DNA of 64,000 bases from Salinicola lusitanus (GTDB taxonomy: Bacteria; Pseudomonadota; Gammaproteobacteria; Pseudomonadales; Halomonadaceae), in NCBI RefSeq assembly GCF_003206045.1, contig NZ_PZJM01000001.1:62807-126806 (forward strand). The letters are read 5' to 3'. The position numbers were made by a program, and so were the translations under genes. The stretch's first letter is position 1; each line of letters starts with the position of its first letter. Positions 17,213 to 26,174 of this stretch are shown here, in pieces. Below the pieces are notes generated by a model that made no database searches, was not told where the DNA came from, and saw nothing but the letters and a program-made list of their open reading frames with translations.

Positions 17213-18015
17213 CGACGGAGACCTCCCGACGGTTGGCGGGCGGCGACGATGTCGGCCATCGGCCGGATCTCGACGCCGGCGTTCTCGAGGCGCCGACGCA
17301 GCACGGCTGCCATCTCGACGGCGCCGGGCGTATCGCCATGAACGCAGATACTGTCGATCTCGAGCGGGATGCGCTTGCCGGAAACCGTGGTGACGGCCTG
17401 CTCCTCGAGCATGCGCAGGACCCGGTCGGCAGCGACGTCGGGGTCGTGAATCACCGCGCCGGGCAGCTTGCGCGACAGCAGGTTGCCGTTGTCGGCGTAG
17501 GCCCGGTCGGCGAAGACCTCGTTGCCCACCTGCAGCCCCAGCTCCTGCGCGGTCAGCGACGTCTGCATGCCCGGCATGGCCAGATGGATCAGGGCGGGGT
17601 CGACGGCGACGATCGCCCGGGAGACGGCCAGTGCCAGTTGCCGATCCTCGGCCGCCATGTTGCCGAGCGAACCATGTGTCTTGACGTGGCGGATGGGGTG
17701 CCCCACCACCTCGGCCATGGTGCGCATGGCGCCAATCTGATAGATCAACTGCTTTTCCAGATCCGCCGGGGTCTCGCCCTCGATCCGGCGCCGTCCGAAT
17801 CCGACCAGATCCATGAAGCTCGGATGCGCGCCGACCTGGACCCCACGCTCGCGGGCCTGGGTCAGCGTCTCGTGCATCACCATCGGGTCGCCGGCATGAA
17901 ACCCGCAGGCAATGTTCGCGGTGGTGACGATATCGAGCATGGCGAGGTCGTCACCCATGCGCCAGGCGGCAAAGCTCTCGCCCATATCGCAGTTGAGGTC
18001 CACGCGGGTACTCAT
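17209..18015 (-). CDS. pxpA: 5-oxoprolinase subunit PxpA (LamB/YcsF family)
   Basis: 268 residues with the family opening VDLNCDMGESFAAW, ACGFHAGDP and later motifs GAHPSF and VKTHGSL. PxpA works with PxpB and PxpC in ATP-dependent opening of 5-oxoproline to glutamate. Here pxpA is about 3.2 kb away from pxpBC and paired with an aminotransferase. The distant pair may still form one enzyme, or act on a related lactam. Confidence 0.9.
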   Translation of the reverse strand: MSTRVDLNCDMGESFAAWRMGDDLAMLDIVTTANIACGFHAGDPMVMHETLTQARERGVQVGAHPSFMDLVGFGRRRIEGETPADLEKQLIYQIGAMRTMAEVVGHPIRHVKTHGSLGNMAAEDRQLALAVSRAIVAVDPALIHLAMPGMQTSLTAQELGLQVGNEVFADRAYADNGNLLSRKLPGAVIHDPDVAADRVLRMLEEQAVTTVSGKRIPLEIDSICVHGDTPGAVEMAAVLRRRLENAGVEIRPMADIVAARQPSGGLRR

Positions 18016-18096
18016 CTGGTGTCTCCTGAAGTCGTTGCGTCATTTGTTGTTGAAAGATCGCTCGAGACCAAGGCGGTGTCGTATGGCCTTGCGCCA

Positions 18097-18106
18097 TGGT
18101 ATACCA
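18097..18106. promoter_or_regulatory. Candidate GntR operator in the pxpA / dehydrogenase promoter region
   Basis: The palindrome TGGTATACCA lies in the 200-base divergent region. It resembles TGGCATACCA at 26015-26024 before dctP, and GTATAC at 21201-21206 before the gntR gene. FCD-type GntR proteins bind TNGTNNNACNA-like sites. That the adjacent GntR binds here is inference. Confidence 0.5.
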
Positions 18107-18215
18107 ATAGTATGCAATGCGCGTATTCCCCTGGCCATCGCCAACGAAAAGATCCATGGCGAGTGGCGAGACACTTTATCCATGACGCGATCAATAACAA
18201 TACGAGGAGCTTTGC

Positions 18216-19199
18216 GTGACCGATTTCACCTGCGTGATCGCCCAACCCATCCACCAGGACGGCGTCGACGTACTGCGTCAGGCAGGCATCCGCGTCATCG
18301 ACGCCCCGGCCGCCGATCCGGGTTCGGTCGGGTCGCTACTCGGCGATGCCGACGCGCTGATCGTGCGCAGTGCCGCGGTCAACCGCACCATGCTGGCAGG
18401 TGCACCCCGGCTCAAGGTGATCGGCGTCCACGGTGTCGGCGTCGACGCGATCGATATTCCCGCCGCGACGGACCATGGCACCGTCGTCGCCAACACGCCG
18501 GGCAGCAACGCCCAGGCGGTGGCGGAACAGGCCATCTCGCTGATGTTCGCCGCGGCCAAGCGAGTGCCGCTGGCCGACCGTACCGTACGGGAAGGCGACT
18601 TCTTCGCCTTCAAATACAGCGTGCCGATGCTCGAGCTCGACGGGCTCACCTTCGGCGTGGTCGGCTTCGGCAACATCGGCCAGCGCGCCGCCCGCATGGC
18701 AACGGGGCTGGGCATGCGCGTGATCACCTATTCGCCCAACGCCCCGGACAGCGCCCTGGCCGAGGTGGGCGCCGAGCGCGTGGATTCGCTGGAGGCGCTA
18801 CTGACACGCGCCGACGTGGTGTCGGTGCATGTCGGCCTCAACGCACGGACCCGGAATCTCATCGGCAGCCGGGAACTGGCATTGATGAAATCCTCGGCGC
18901 TGTTGATCAATACCGGCCGTGGCGGCACGGTGGACGAGATCGCCCTGGCCGAGGCGCTGGCGACACAGCGCCTGGCGGGCGCCGGGCTGGATGTCTTCGC
19001 CGTCGAGCCAATGCCCTACGATCATCCACTGCTGGCACTGGACAATGTCGTCGTCTCGCCCCACAACGGCGGCTCCACCGCTGCCAGCATGTCGCGCACG
19101 GCGCGGGCGGTCGCCCAACACGTCATCGACGTCAGTCGCGGAGAAGCGCCGACCCCGATGCTCAATCCCACTGCCTGGAACGACAGGTTGAGCTCATGA
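18216..19199 (+). CDS. D-2-hydroxyacid dehydrogenase family protein
   Basis: 327 residues, NAD(P)-dependent, of the phosphoglycerate/2-hydroxyacid dehydrogenase family. The Rossmann motif GVVGFGNIGQRA is near residue 147, the catalytic Arg region is NTGRGGTVDE, and the C-terminal His is in SPHNGGSTAAS. It would interconvert a 2-oxoacid and a 2-hydroxyacid, possibly the oxoacid formed by the nearby aminotransferase. Its stop overlaps the start of the M20 hydrolase gene. Confidence 0.88.
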   Translation: MTDFTCVIAQPIHQDGVDVLRQAGIRVIDAPAADPGSVGSLLGDADALIVRSAAVNRTMLAGAPRLKVIGVHGVGVDAIDIPAATDHGTVVANTPGSNAQAVAEQAISLMFAAAKRVPLADRTVREGDFFAFKYSVPMLELDGLTFGVVGFGNIGQRAARMATGLGMRVITYSPNAPDSALAEVGAERVDSLEALLTRADVVSVHVGLNARTRNLIGSRELALMKSSALLINTGRGGTVDEIALAEALATQRLAGAGLDVFAVEPMPYDHPLLALDNVVVSPHNGGSTAASMSRTARAVAQHVIDVSRGEAPTPMLNPTAWNDRLSS

Positions 19200-20449
19200 A
19201 CGATATCCCGCCCGACATCGCCCTGGCCAAGCGGCTGTTCACCGAATTGGCCGCGCCCTACGCGCAGCAGGTCGGCATCACCCGGGATGCCTACGGCCCC
19301 GGCGAGCAAGCCGCTCACGAACGGTTCGTCGACACCGCAGAGGCCCTGGGACTGGAAACCCATGCCGACGCCGCCGGCAACCACTTTGCGGTGTGCCGTG
19401 GTCGTGACCGGAGCCTGCCCGCGTGGCTGATCGGCTCGCACCTCGACTCCGTCCCCCAGGGCGGCAACTACGATGGTGCCGCCGGTGTGGTTGCCGGCCT
19501 CACGGCGATCGCCGGGCTGCTGAGCGCGGGCATCACGCCCCGACGCGACATCATCGTGGCGGCGTTTCGCGCCGAGGAGAGCACCTGGTTCCCCGCTTCC
19601 TACCTCGGCAGTCGGTCGGCGCTGGGCCAACTGCGTGCCGAGGATCTGGAGGTGACGAGAGCCGACACCGGGCGCTCACTCGGGGATCACATGCGGGACT
19701 GCGGTGGCGACCCCGAGGCGGTGTCGGCCGGCCATAGCTGGCTCGGGCAGCGCGCCCTGCACGCCATGCTGGAGCTTCACATCGAGCAGGGCCGCACGCT
19801 GGAGACAGAGGAGTTGGCCCTGGGTATCGTCACCGGGATCGCGGGCAGCTTCCGCTATCGCCAGGCCCGCTGTCTCGGCGAGTGGGGGCACTCCGGCGCC
19901 GTGGCCAGGGCGCACCGCCACGACGCCCTGATGGCTTTCTGCGAACTGGCACTGGCCCTGGAGCAGGAGTGGGCCGCGCTCGAGGCGCAGGGCCGAAGCG
20001 CCACCGTGACCGTCGGCCAGATCGCGACTCCGCCGGCGCAGCACGCCTTCAGCAAGATTCCCGGAGAGGTCGGTTTCTGTCTCGACGTGCGCAGCGAGAG
20101 CCCCGAGACGTTGGGCCATCTGGAGCGCTTCCTGTTCGCGACCGCCGAGCGGATCGCGGACGAGCGCGGCGTCCGCTTCGACCTGGGCCCGCGCACCGCC
20201 AGTCAACCGGCGCCGATGAGCCCCGCCCTGACCGAGCGCTGTCAGACGCTGGCCTCGGAGCTCGGCATCGCCCATCGCCTGCTGCCGAGCGGCGCGGGCC
20301 ACGACGCGGCGACCTTCTCCAACGCGGGAATACCGGCGCAGATGCTGTTCGTGCGCAATCAGCACGGCAGCCACAATCCCGACGAGGCGATGCGCCTGGC
20401 GGATTTTGCCGAGGGGGTTCGCGTGATAGCGGCGCTGATCCAGGCGTGA
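19196..20449 (+). CDS. M20 family amidohydrolase (N-carbamoyl amino acid / allantoate amidohydrolase-like)
   Basis: 417 residues. Metal-ligand motifs GSHLDSVPQGGNYDG and FRAEEST are typical of the Zn-dependent amidase/hydantoinase/carbamoylase family, with GHDAATF near the C-terminus. These enzymes release amino acids from N-carbamoyl or ureido compounds, which suits a locus built on lactam or amide opening. ATG 19196 overlaps the preceding TGA. The longer upstream frame is discounted. Confidence 0.88.
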   Translation: MNDIPPDIALAKRLFTELAAPYAQQVGITRDAYGPGEQAAHERFVDTAEALGLETHADAAGNHFAVCRGRDRSLPAWLIGSHLDSVPQGGNYDGAAGVVAGLTAIAGLLSAGITPRRDIIVAAFRAEESTWFPASYLGSRSALGQLRAEDLEVTRADTGRSLGDHMRDCGGDPEAVSAGHSWLGQRALHAMLELHIEQGRTLETEELALGIVTGIAGSFRYRQARCLGEWGHSGAVARAHRHDALMAFCELALALEQEWAALEAQGRSATVTVGQIATPPAQHAFSKIPGEVGFCLDVRSESPETLGHLERFLFATAERIADERGVRFDLGPRTASQPAPMSPALTERCQTLASELGIAHRLLPSGAGHDAATFSNAGIPAQMLFVRNQHGSHNPDEAMRLADFAEGVRVIAALIQA

Positions 20450-20476
20450 ACGACGACCACGGTGTGGCAGTTCGGG

Positions 20477-21154
20477 TCAGATGTACGCCAGACGGTTGAT
20501 GATGCTCCGGCGGACGTTGTCGATGTGAGCCTCCATCGCCTCCCGCGCCCCTTGGCTGTCCCGCGCCCGCAGCCGTTCCAGAATGGCCAGGTGTTCGTGG
20601 CAGCCGGGCTCGAAGCGCTCGGGTACCTGGGCCAGATCGAACACCCGGGTCTTGAGGCGCAGGTCGGCGACCATCCGGGCCAGCAGCCGGTTGTCGCTGG
20701 CCAGCGCGATGCCGTTGTGCAGAGCATCGTCGACACGGTGCAGCTGCTCCGACGTGCGGGCCTCCTCGGATGTCTCCAGCAGCGTGGTCACCTGCTGCAC
20801 CAGGACATCGATAGCCTCGATGGCGAGGCGTTGGGCAGCGTGCCCCGCCGACTCGCCCTCCAGCAGGGCCCGCACCCGCAGGATCTCCATGTACTCATGT
20901 ACCGAGGGCGCCTTGACCGCCAGTTGCCCCCTGGCCACGCGGACCGCAAAGCCCTCGTGCTCGAGCCGGCTCAGCGCCTCGCGCACCGGCGTGCGCGAAA
21001 TATCGAGCGCTTCGGCCAGGTTGCGCTCCTGCAGCAGCGTACCGGCCGGCAGGCGCCCCAGCTGAATCATCTCGAACAGCTGCTGATAGGCCTGACCCGA
21101 CAGACTCCGGATGCGCGTCCCTTGCAGTATGCGGTCGATATCCAGCGTTTGCAT
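20477..21154 (-). CDS. GntR family transcriptional regulator (FCD subfamily)
   Basis: 225 residues: a winged helix at about residues 10-80 (QERNLAEALDISRTPVREALSRLE) and a C-terminal helical FCD ligand-binding domain from about 90. It is the last gene of the TRAP-pxpBC unit and probably the local regulator. A GTATAC-centred site lies 47 bases upstream of its start. Confidence 0.9.
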   Translation of the reverse strand: MQTLDIDRILQGTRIRSLSGQAYQQLFEMIQLGRLPAGTLLQERNLAEALDISRTPVREALSRLEHEGFAVRVARGQLAVKAPSVHEYMEILRVRALLEGESAGHAAQRLAIEAIDVLVQQVTTLLETSEEARTSEQLHRVDDALHNGIALASDNRLLARMVADLRLKTRVFDLAQVPERFEPGCHEHLAILERLRARDSQGAREAMEAHIDNVRRSIINRLAYI

Positions 21155-21211
21155 TGCCGCGTTCCCTGCCAGTGAATGGTTAAACGTCGTCGATGTTCGA
21201 GTATACGTAAC

Positions 21212-22222
21212 TCAGGTCGCAAGTCCCGCCAGATAGCGACGAAAGGCCCGCTGGCGCCCGCGCCACAAGGTCTCGGCATGGGCGGGCTCGATCGCCTCGA
21301 AGCGCAGCCGATCGCCGGGCTTCATCTGCCCGAGCCGAGCCAGATCCGCCCGGATCACCGTGGCGATCTTGGGGTAGCCGCCGGTGGTGCCGCGGTCGTG
21401 CATGGCGATGATCGGCCGGCCGTCGCCGGGAATCTGCACGCTACCGGTCAGCAACGCATCGGACACGATGTTGTGCCCTGCGGCACTTTTCAACTCGGGG
21501 CCGTGGAGACGATAGCCCATGCGATCGGCAAGCGTCGAGATCGTCCACTCGGCGGTCAGGAAGCGGGTGATACCGGCATGGGAGAAGGCGCCCGACTGCG
21601 GTCCCAGTACCACCCGGACGGGCCGTTTCTCCCGCTGCGGCAGATGCCGTTCCCCCACGCGCCCGGCGTGGTCGATGCCGGCCGCCGGGTCGCTCAGGGG
21701 CAGCCGGTCGCCGGCCTCCAGAGCGCGCCCGTCGAAGCCCCCGACGCCGGCGCGCACCAGCGTCGACACGCTGCCGAGAAACGGCGTCGAGGCAAAGCCC
21801 CCGCCCACCGCCAGATAGGCCCTGGCCCCGGAGAGGACGCGCCGGACGTGCAGTTCGTCGCCCGCCTCCAGCGCCAGGGCGCGAAAGGTCTCGACGCGCC
21901 GGCCGTTGACCAGCACCTCCGCGTCACCGGTCACCGCGACCACGCAACGGCCGCCCGAGAGTCGCAGGCGCGGGCCCAGCAGGGTGATCTCCAGCGCGCC
22001 GAACTCCTGGGGCTGGCCCGTCTGGCAGTCCGGCTTCGGCGCATTCCCGACCAGGGCGTTGGCCTGCCCCAGGCTCATGCCATCGAGTGCTCCCGAGGGC
22101 GGCAACCCGAGATGGCCTTGCCCGAGGCGTCCGGCATCCTGCAGCGTCGTCATCATGCCCGGCGCCTCGACCACGAATGCCACGCCGGCGCCCGGTTCCG
22201 GAACCCCCATCGCGGTGCTCAT
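21212..22222 (-). CDS. pxpC: 5-oxoprolinase subunit PxpC (biotin-dependent carboxyltransferase-like)
   Basis: 336 residues of the KipA/PxpC family, with APGMMTTLQDAGRLGQGHLGLPPSGALD at the start and the MHDRGTTGGYPKIA motif later. The start at 22222 overlaps the pxpB stop and has GGGGAGG upstream; an in-frame start 27 bases further out lacks this. It forms the catalytic complex with PxpB and PxpA. Confidence 0.9.
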   Translation of the reverse strand: MSTAMGVPEPGAGVAFVVEAPGMMTTLQDAGRLGQGHLGLPPSGALDGMSLGQANALVGNAPKPDCQTGQPQEFGALEITLLGPRLRLSGGRCVVAVTGDAEVLVNGRRVETFRALALEAGDELHVRRVLSGARAYLAVGGGFASTPFLGSVSTLVRAGVGGFDGRALEAGDRLPLSDPAAGIDHAGRVGERHLPQREKRPVRVVLGPQSGAFSHAGITRFLTAEWTISTLADRMGYRLHGPELKSAAGHNIVSDALLTGSVQIPGDGRPIIAMHDRGTTGGYPKIATVIRADLARLGQMKPGDRLRFEAIEPAHAETLWRGRQRAFRRYLAGLAT

Positions 22223-22956
22223 GGGTTCGCCTCCCCACTCTCGATCCACTCCCAGTCGGGAAGCCAGTCACGATCCTGCTGGAGCGTCTCGAAGCGTGCG
22301 CCGTCGATCGCGTCGAAACGGACGCAGTCGCCGGCCTCGATCAGGATCGGCGGGGTTCGCCCGACCGCGAAGTTGCGCACGGGTGTACGACCGAGCAGAT
22401 GCCAGCCGCTGGGCGCTTCCACCGACGCGAAGGCGGTCTGCTGGCCGCCGACGCTGATGCTGCCGGCCGGCGTCCTGGTCCGCGGCGAGTCGCGACGCGG
22501 CGTGTGCAGGCGCGGGTCGAGGCCGCCCAGATAGGCGAAACCGGGCATGAATCCGATCATGAACACGCGGTAATCCGGCGCCGTATGGCGGGCAATGAGC
22601 TCATCGCGCGAGAGCTCGTGGCGGCGGCGGAAGTCGTCGAAATCGATCCCGAACTCCCCGCCGTAGACGACCGGAATTCGCCAGCGTCGGCTGCGGCGCT
22701 GGCCGACACTCAGTGCCGCCAGCAGTGCATCGAGGCGCGCGGTCAGCTCGCGCTGGGTGATCGTCGCACTGTCGTACTCGATCGCCAGCGAACGGTAGGT
22801 CGGCACGATGCCGATCACGCCGGCGATTCCCGCCGCCCGTACGGCCAGGGCGGCGGCTTCTATCCAGCGGTTGACCTCGATGTCGATGGTCTCGCCGCAA
22901 TCGATCAGTACGCCCTGATCGGCCAGCGGCACGATGTGATAAGTCGGCGTCATCAT
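22219..22956 (-). CDS. pxpB: 5-oxoprolinase subunit PxpB (KipI-like)
   Basis: 245 residues. MIGFMPGFAYLGGLDPRLHTPRRDSPRTR is the conserved core of the KipI/PxpB carboxyltransferase-like family, and GWHLLGRTP follows. It lies between the TRAP permease gene (22-base gap) and pxpC (4-base overlap), so uptake and ring opening are encoded together. Confidence 0.9.
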   Translation of the reverse strand: MMTPTYHIVPLADQGVLIDCGETIDIEVNRWIEAAALAVRAAGIAGVIGIVPTYRSLAIEYDSATITQRELTARLDALLAALSVGQRRSRRWRIPVVYGGEFGIDFDDFRRRHELSRDELIARHTAPDYRVFMIGFMPGFAYLGGLDPRLHTPRRDSPRTRTPAGSISVGGQQTAFASVEAPSGWHLLGRTPVRNFAVGRTPPILIEAGDCVRFDAIDGARFETLQQDRDWLPDWEWIESGEANP

Positions 22957-22978
22957 CGGAACACTCGAAGATTGATCG

Positions 22979-24283
22979 TCACTGGCGCGGCGACAGGTGA
23001 TCCGGAAGCCAGGTCACGATCTCCGGCACGATGGCCAGCAGCAGCGTGAAAGCGACCATGATCAAGAAGAACGGGAATACCGCTCGCGCAATCTGGCTGA
23101 TCTTCATGCCGGTGATACCGTTGATCACGAACAGGTTGAAACCGACCGGCGGCGTGATCTGGGCCATCTCCACCACCAGCACCAGAAAGACACCGAACCA
23201 GATCGGATCGAATCCCGCCTGCGTGATCAGTGGCAACGTGATCGGCAACGTCATGACGATGATCGACATGCCCTCGAGCAGCATGCCCAGCACCACGTAG
23301 AAGATCAGCAGCACCACCACCAGCGCCAGTGGCGACAGCCCCAGCGAGCCGATGGTATCGGCGATGGTGCGCGGCACGTTGAGAAATCCCATCGCGACCG
23401 ACAGAAACATGGCGCCGACGATGATCAGCCCGATCATCGACGTGATCTGTGCCGCTCCCATCAGCGCGCTCCACAGGCTCCTGAAGCTCAGACAGTGCTG
23501 CAGCAGGCAGACTAACAGCGCCCCCAGCACGCCCACCGCGCCCGCCTCGGTGGGCGTCGCCATGCCCGTGAGCATGCTGCCGATGACGAATGCGATCAGC
23601 AACGCCACCGGCCCCAACTGGACCAGTGCGCGCAGGTAGTCCCGCACGCCCAGCCCCCGCTGACGCGGCGGCAGCTGGTTGGCGTGGGTCAGCGCGTAGA
23701 CGCCCAGGTAGGTCATGAAGGCCAGCGCCAGCAGCAGCCCGGGGACGATCCCGGCGACGAACATCTTGAGGATCGATACCTGCGCCAGTACGCCGTAGAT
23801 GATCATGATCGTGCTGGGCGGAATCAGGAATCCCAGGGTGCCCGCCCCGGCCAGGGAGCCGGCGGCGATGCGGGCGTCGTAGCCCCGCCGCATCAGCTCG
23901 CTGGAGGTGATGCGCCCGACCGTCGCCGTCGTCGCCGCCGAGGAACCGGAGATCGCCGCGAACAGCGTGCAACCCAGCACGTTGGTGTGCAGCAGCCGCC
24001 CCGGCACGCGATCGACCCACGGCGCCAGTCCGTCGAACAGCAGCTGGGTCAGACGGCTGCGGAACAGCAGCTCCCCCATCAGGATGAAGAGCGGCAGCGC
24101 CACCAGCTCGGCACTGGTGGTGGAGTTCCACACCGTCTGGGCGAGCAGCTTCTCCACCGGCATGAAGCCGCGGAACGTCTCCAGCGAGACGATACCGACA
24201 CCGGCCAGCCCCAACCCGACCCAGACGCCGCTGGCCAGCAGCGCCACCAGCAGCGCGAACGCCGTCAACATGATCGCGGTCAT
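22979..24283 (-). CDS. TRAP transporter large permease subunit (DctM)
   Basis: 434 residues, polytopic inner-membrane protein with DctM motifs: LPLFILMGELLFRS, AAISGSSAATTATVG, TPTEAGAVGVLGAL and ITPPVGFNLFVI. It is the sodium-coupled channel subunit for organic acid uptake. Overlaps dctQ by 4 bases. Confidence 0.93.
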   Translation of the reverse strand: MTAIMLTAFALLVALLASGVWVGLGLAGVGIVSLETFRGFMPVEKLLAQTVWNSTTSAELVALPLFILMGELLFRSRLTQLLFDGLAPWVDRVPGRLLHTNVLGCTLFAAISGSSAATTATVGRITSSELMRRGYDARIAAGSLAGAGTLGFLIPPSTIMIIYGVLAQVSILKMFVAGIVPGLLLALAFMTYLGVYALTHANQLPPRQRGLGVRDYLRALVQLGPVALLIAFVIGSMLTGMATPTEAGAVGVLGALLVCLLQHCLSFRSLWSALMGAAQITSMIGLIIVGAMFLSVAMGFLNVPRTIADTIGSLGLSPLALVVVLLIFYVVLGMLLEGMSIIVMTLPITLPLITQAGFDPIWFGVFLVLVVEMAQITPPVGFNLFVINGITGMKISQIARAVFPFFLIMVAFTLLLAIVPEIVTWLPDHLSPRQ

Positions 24284-24822
24284 GACTCGCCCTCCGTCGG
24301 CAGCGCCGAGTCCAGCCGCTTCTGATCGCTCATCAGTTCCGGCGCGGCGACCAGCACCAGGGCGCGCACGATCAGCGTCGCCGTGAACACGATCAGCCCC
24401 AGCGCCATCAACGCACGCGGGTAGATCAGCGGAATCTGCTGGGGAGTGCTCGACACCGTGCCGCTGTGCCAGGTCTGCAGACAGAACCCGATGAACGCCG
24501 CCGCGAAGAAGCCGGCGATGATCACGCCGAGCAGTGTCGCCAGCAGATCGAGCCAGCGCACGCCGCCGGCAGGCAGATGCTCGCGCAGCAGCGTGATGCG
24601 GATGTGCTTTTCATGGCGCAGCGCCCAACTGCTCGCCATGAAGATGATCAGCCCGAGCAGGTAGCCGCTGACCTCCCAGCTGAAACCGAGACTGGTCCCG
24701 AGCAGATTGCGCGAGACGATTTCCGACAGCATCAGCACGAACAGCAGCGCCATGGCGAGCGCAGCCAGTGCCGCGCTCGCCCAGGCCAGGCGATCACTCC
24801 ACTGCAGCAAGAGAGAGATCAT
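24280..24822 (-). CDS. TRAP transporter small permease subunit (DctQ)
   Basis: 180 residues with four hydrophobic helices and the SGYLLGLIIFMASSWALRHEKHIRI stretch typical of DctQ. GGGGAG precedes the ATG. Confidence 0.9.
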   Translation of the reverse strand: MISLLLQWSDRLAWASAALAALAMALLFVLMLSEIVSRNLLGTSLGFSWEVSGYLLGLIIFMASSWALRHEKHIRITLLREHLPAGGVRWLDLLATLLGVIIAGFFAAAFIGFCLQTWHSGTVSSTPQQIPLIYPRALMALGLIVFTATLIVRALVLVAAPELMSDQKRLDSALPTEGES

Positions 24823-24913
24823 GGGAAGACTCCCCAGAAAGATCGGGCAAGAAAGCCGGTGGGTCAGCCGCGAACCGGCAAGCCGATTCGCGGATTGTCG
24901 GATGGCGATGCGC

Positions 24914-25915
24914 TCAGGGCGCGTCGCGGGCCTCGAGGTAGCGCGTCATCAGCTCGTCGGCCTTGGGGCCGGCCGTGTCGCGGAACTGCTGCCACTGGGG
25001 CTGCGCCGCCTCGGTCAACTGCTCCGATAGCGCGGCATCGGGAGCGGACATGTGGATGCCGTGATCGGCGAGAATCTTCGCGTTGCGCGTATCCTCGTCC
25101 TGGGAGATCTGCTGGAATCGGGGCTCCATCTTCCGGGCCAGCGATTCGATCGTCTGCTGCTGCTCGCCGGTCAGCGAATTCCACGCATCGAGATTGATCG
25201 AGACGACGTCCGGTGCGAGCTGCCAGTCGAGCTTGTTGAAGTAGTCGGTGAACTCCCAGAAGCTGCCGTCGACGCCGGAGGGCGTCGAGGTGGTCACGCC
25301 ATCGATCGCCCCGGAGGCCAGCGCCGGCACCACCTCGCCCCACGGCATCTGCACCGGGGAAGCACCCAGCGCCTTGAAGAATTCGGTGCCGTTCTTGTCG
25401 ACGGTGCGCAGCTTCACGCCCGCGAGATCATCGACGGTCTTCACCGGCTGCTGGGTGAAGACGCCCTGGCCGGGCCACGGCACGGTGTAAAGGAATTTCT
25501 GGTTGAACTCGGCCGCCACGGCTTCGTAGTAAGGCCAGGCGGTGTCGCGCAGCAGCGCCGCATCGTCCTGGTTGCGAGTGAGATACGGCACGGATTCGAT
25601 ACCCAGCAGCGGCGCCTCGCCGACCTGCTGGGTCAGCAGCATGTCGGCGCCCTGGACGATGCCGTCGCGCACCGCAGAGAGCAGCTCGGGACCTTTCAAT
25701 CCCAGATCGCCGCCGGCGTGGATGTCCAGCTCGACTTCACCGTCGGTGGCTTCCTTGACCGCGTCCGCGAACTGATTGAGCGTCTTGACCTGGAAGTTGC
25801 CCTCCGGCCACGGCGTGACGATCATCAACTGCGTCGCCGCCTGGACGCCGAATGTCGCCAGGGAGAGGACCGCTGCCGTGCCGCAGGCAGCCAGACGGGA
25901 GAGGGTCGCTTGCAT
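24914..25915 (-). CDS. TRAP transporter substrate-binding protein (DctP)
   Basis: 333 residues. The signal peptide (residues 1-26, ending VQA) is only formed from the ATG at 25915, which has CAGGAG upstream. The conserved PWGEVVPALASGAIDGVTTS motif contains the region that binds the substrate carboxylate in DctP proteins. The linked pxpABC suggests the ligand is 5-oxoproline or a related lactam acid, which is inference. Confidence 0.9.
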   Translation of the reverse strand: MQATLSRLAACGTAAVLSLATFGVQAATQLMIVTPWPEGNFQVKTLNQFADAVKEATDGEVELDIHAGGDLGLKGPELLSAVRDGIVQGADMLLTQQVGEAPLLGIESVPYLTRNQDDAALLRDTAWPYYEAVAAEFNQKFLYTVPWPGQGVFTQQPVKTVDDLAGVKLRTVDKNGTEFFKALGASPVQMPWGEVVPALASGAIDGVTTSTPSGVDGSFWEFTDYFNKLDWQLAPDVVSINLDAWNSLTGEQQQTIESLARKMEPRFQQISQDEDTRNAKILADHGIHMSAPDAALSEQLTEAAQPQWQQFRDTAGPKADELMTRYLEARDAP

Positions 25916-26014
25916 GTTCGACTCCTGAGAGTTGTTGTTGTCGTGTGCCACCGGGAGGCAGCCTTTCGGATCGAAGCGACTGTTTTATATTGTGGCGTCG
26001 CCTTGGCATATCTT

Positions 26015-26024
26015 TGGCATACCA
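26015..26024. promoter_or_regulatory. Candidate GntR operator before the TRAP-pxpBC operon
   Basis: TGGCATACCA, one base away from the palindrome TGGTATACCA at 18097-18106, about 100 bases upstream of the dctP start. A second TTGGCATA half-site lies just to its left (26003-26010). Confidence 0.45.
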
Positions 26025-26174
26025 TAGCAGACAAGTCAATTCATATAGTGCAATAGGGCTTTGGTCTATCGACCGCTCCCGGCCTTGTCGTGGGTGACGC
26101 GGGGCCCGGCAACCGAGAGTGCGGTGCTCGACGACGCCAGCCCGAGTTCCCGACTCGGGCCGGCATCGTGACAC

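Noticed and set aside
22997..23515. Plus-strand ORF opposite the DctM gene
   Set aside because: Composition (His, Gln, Asp, Arg rich) and lack of a ribosome site mark it as a shadow of the TRAP permease.
26140..26160. Hairpin GCCCGAGT / ACTCGGGC after the M42 peptidase gene
   Set aside because: No T run on either strand, so not called a terminator.
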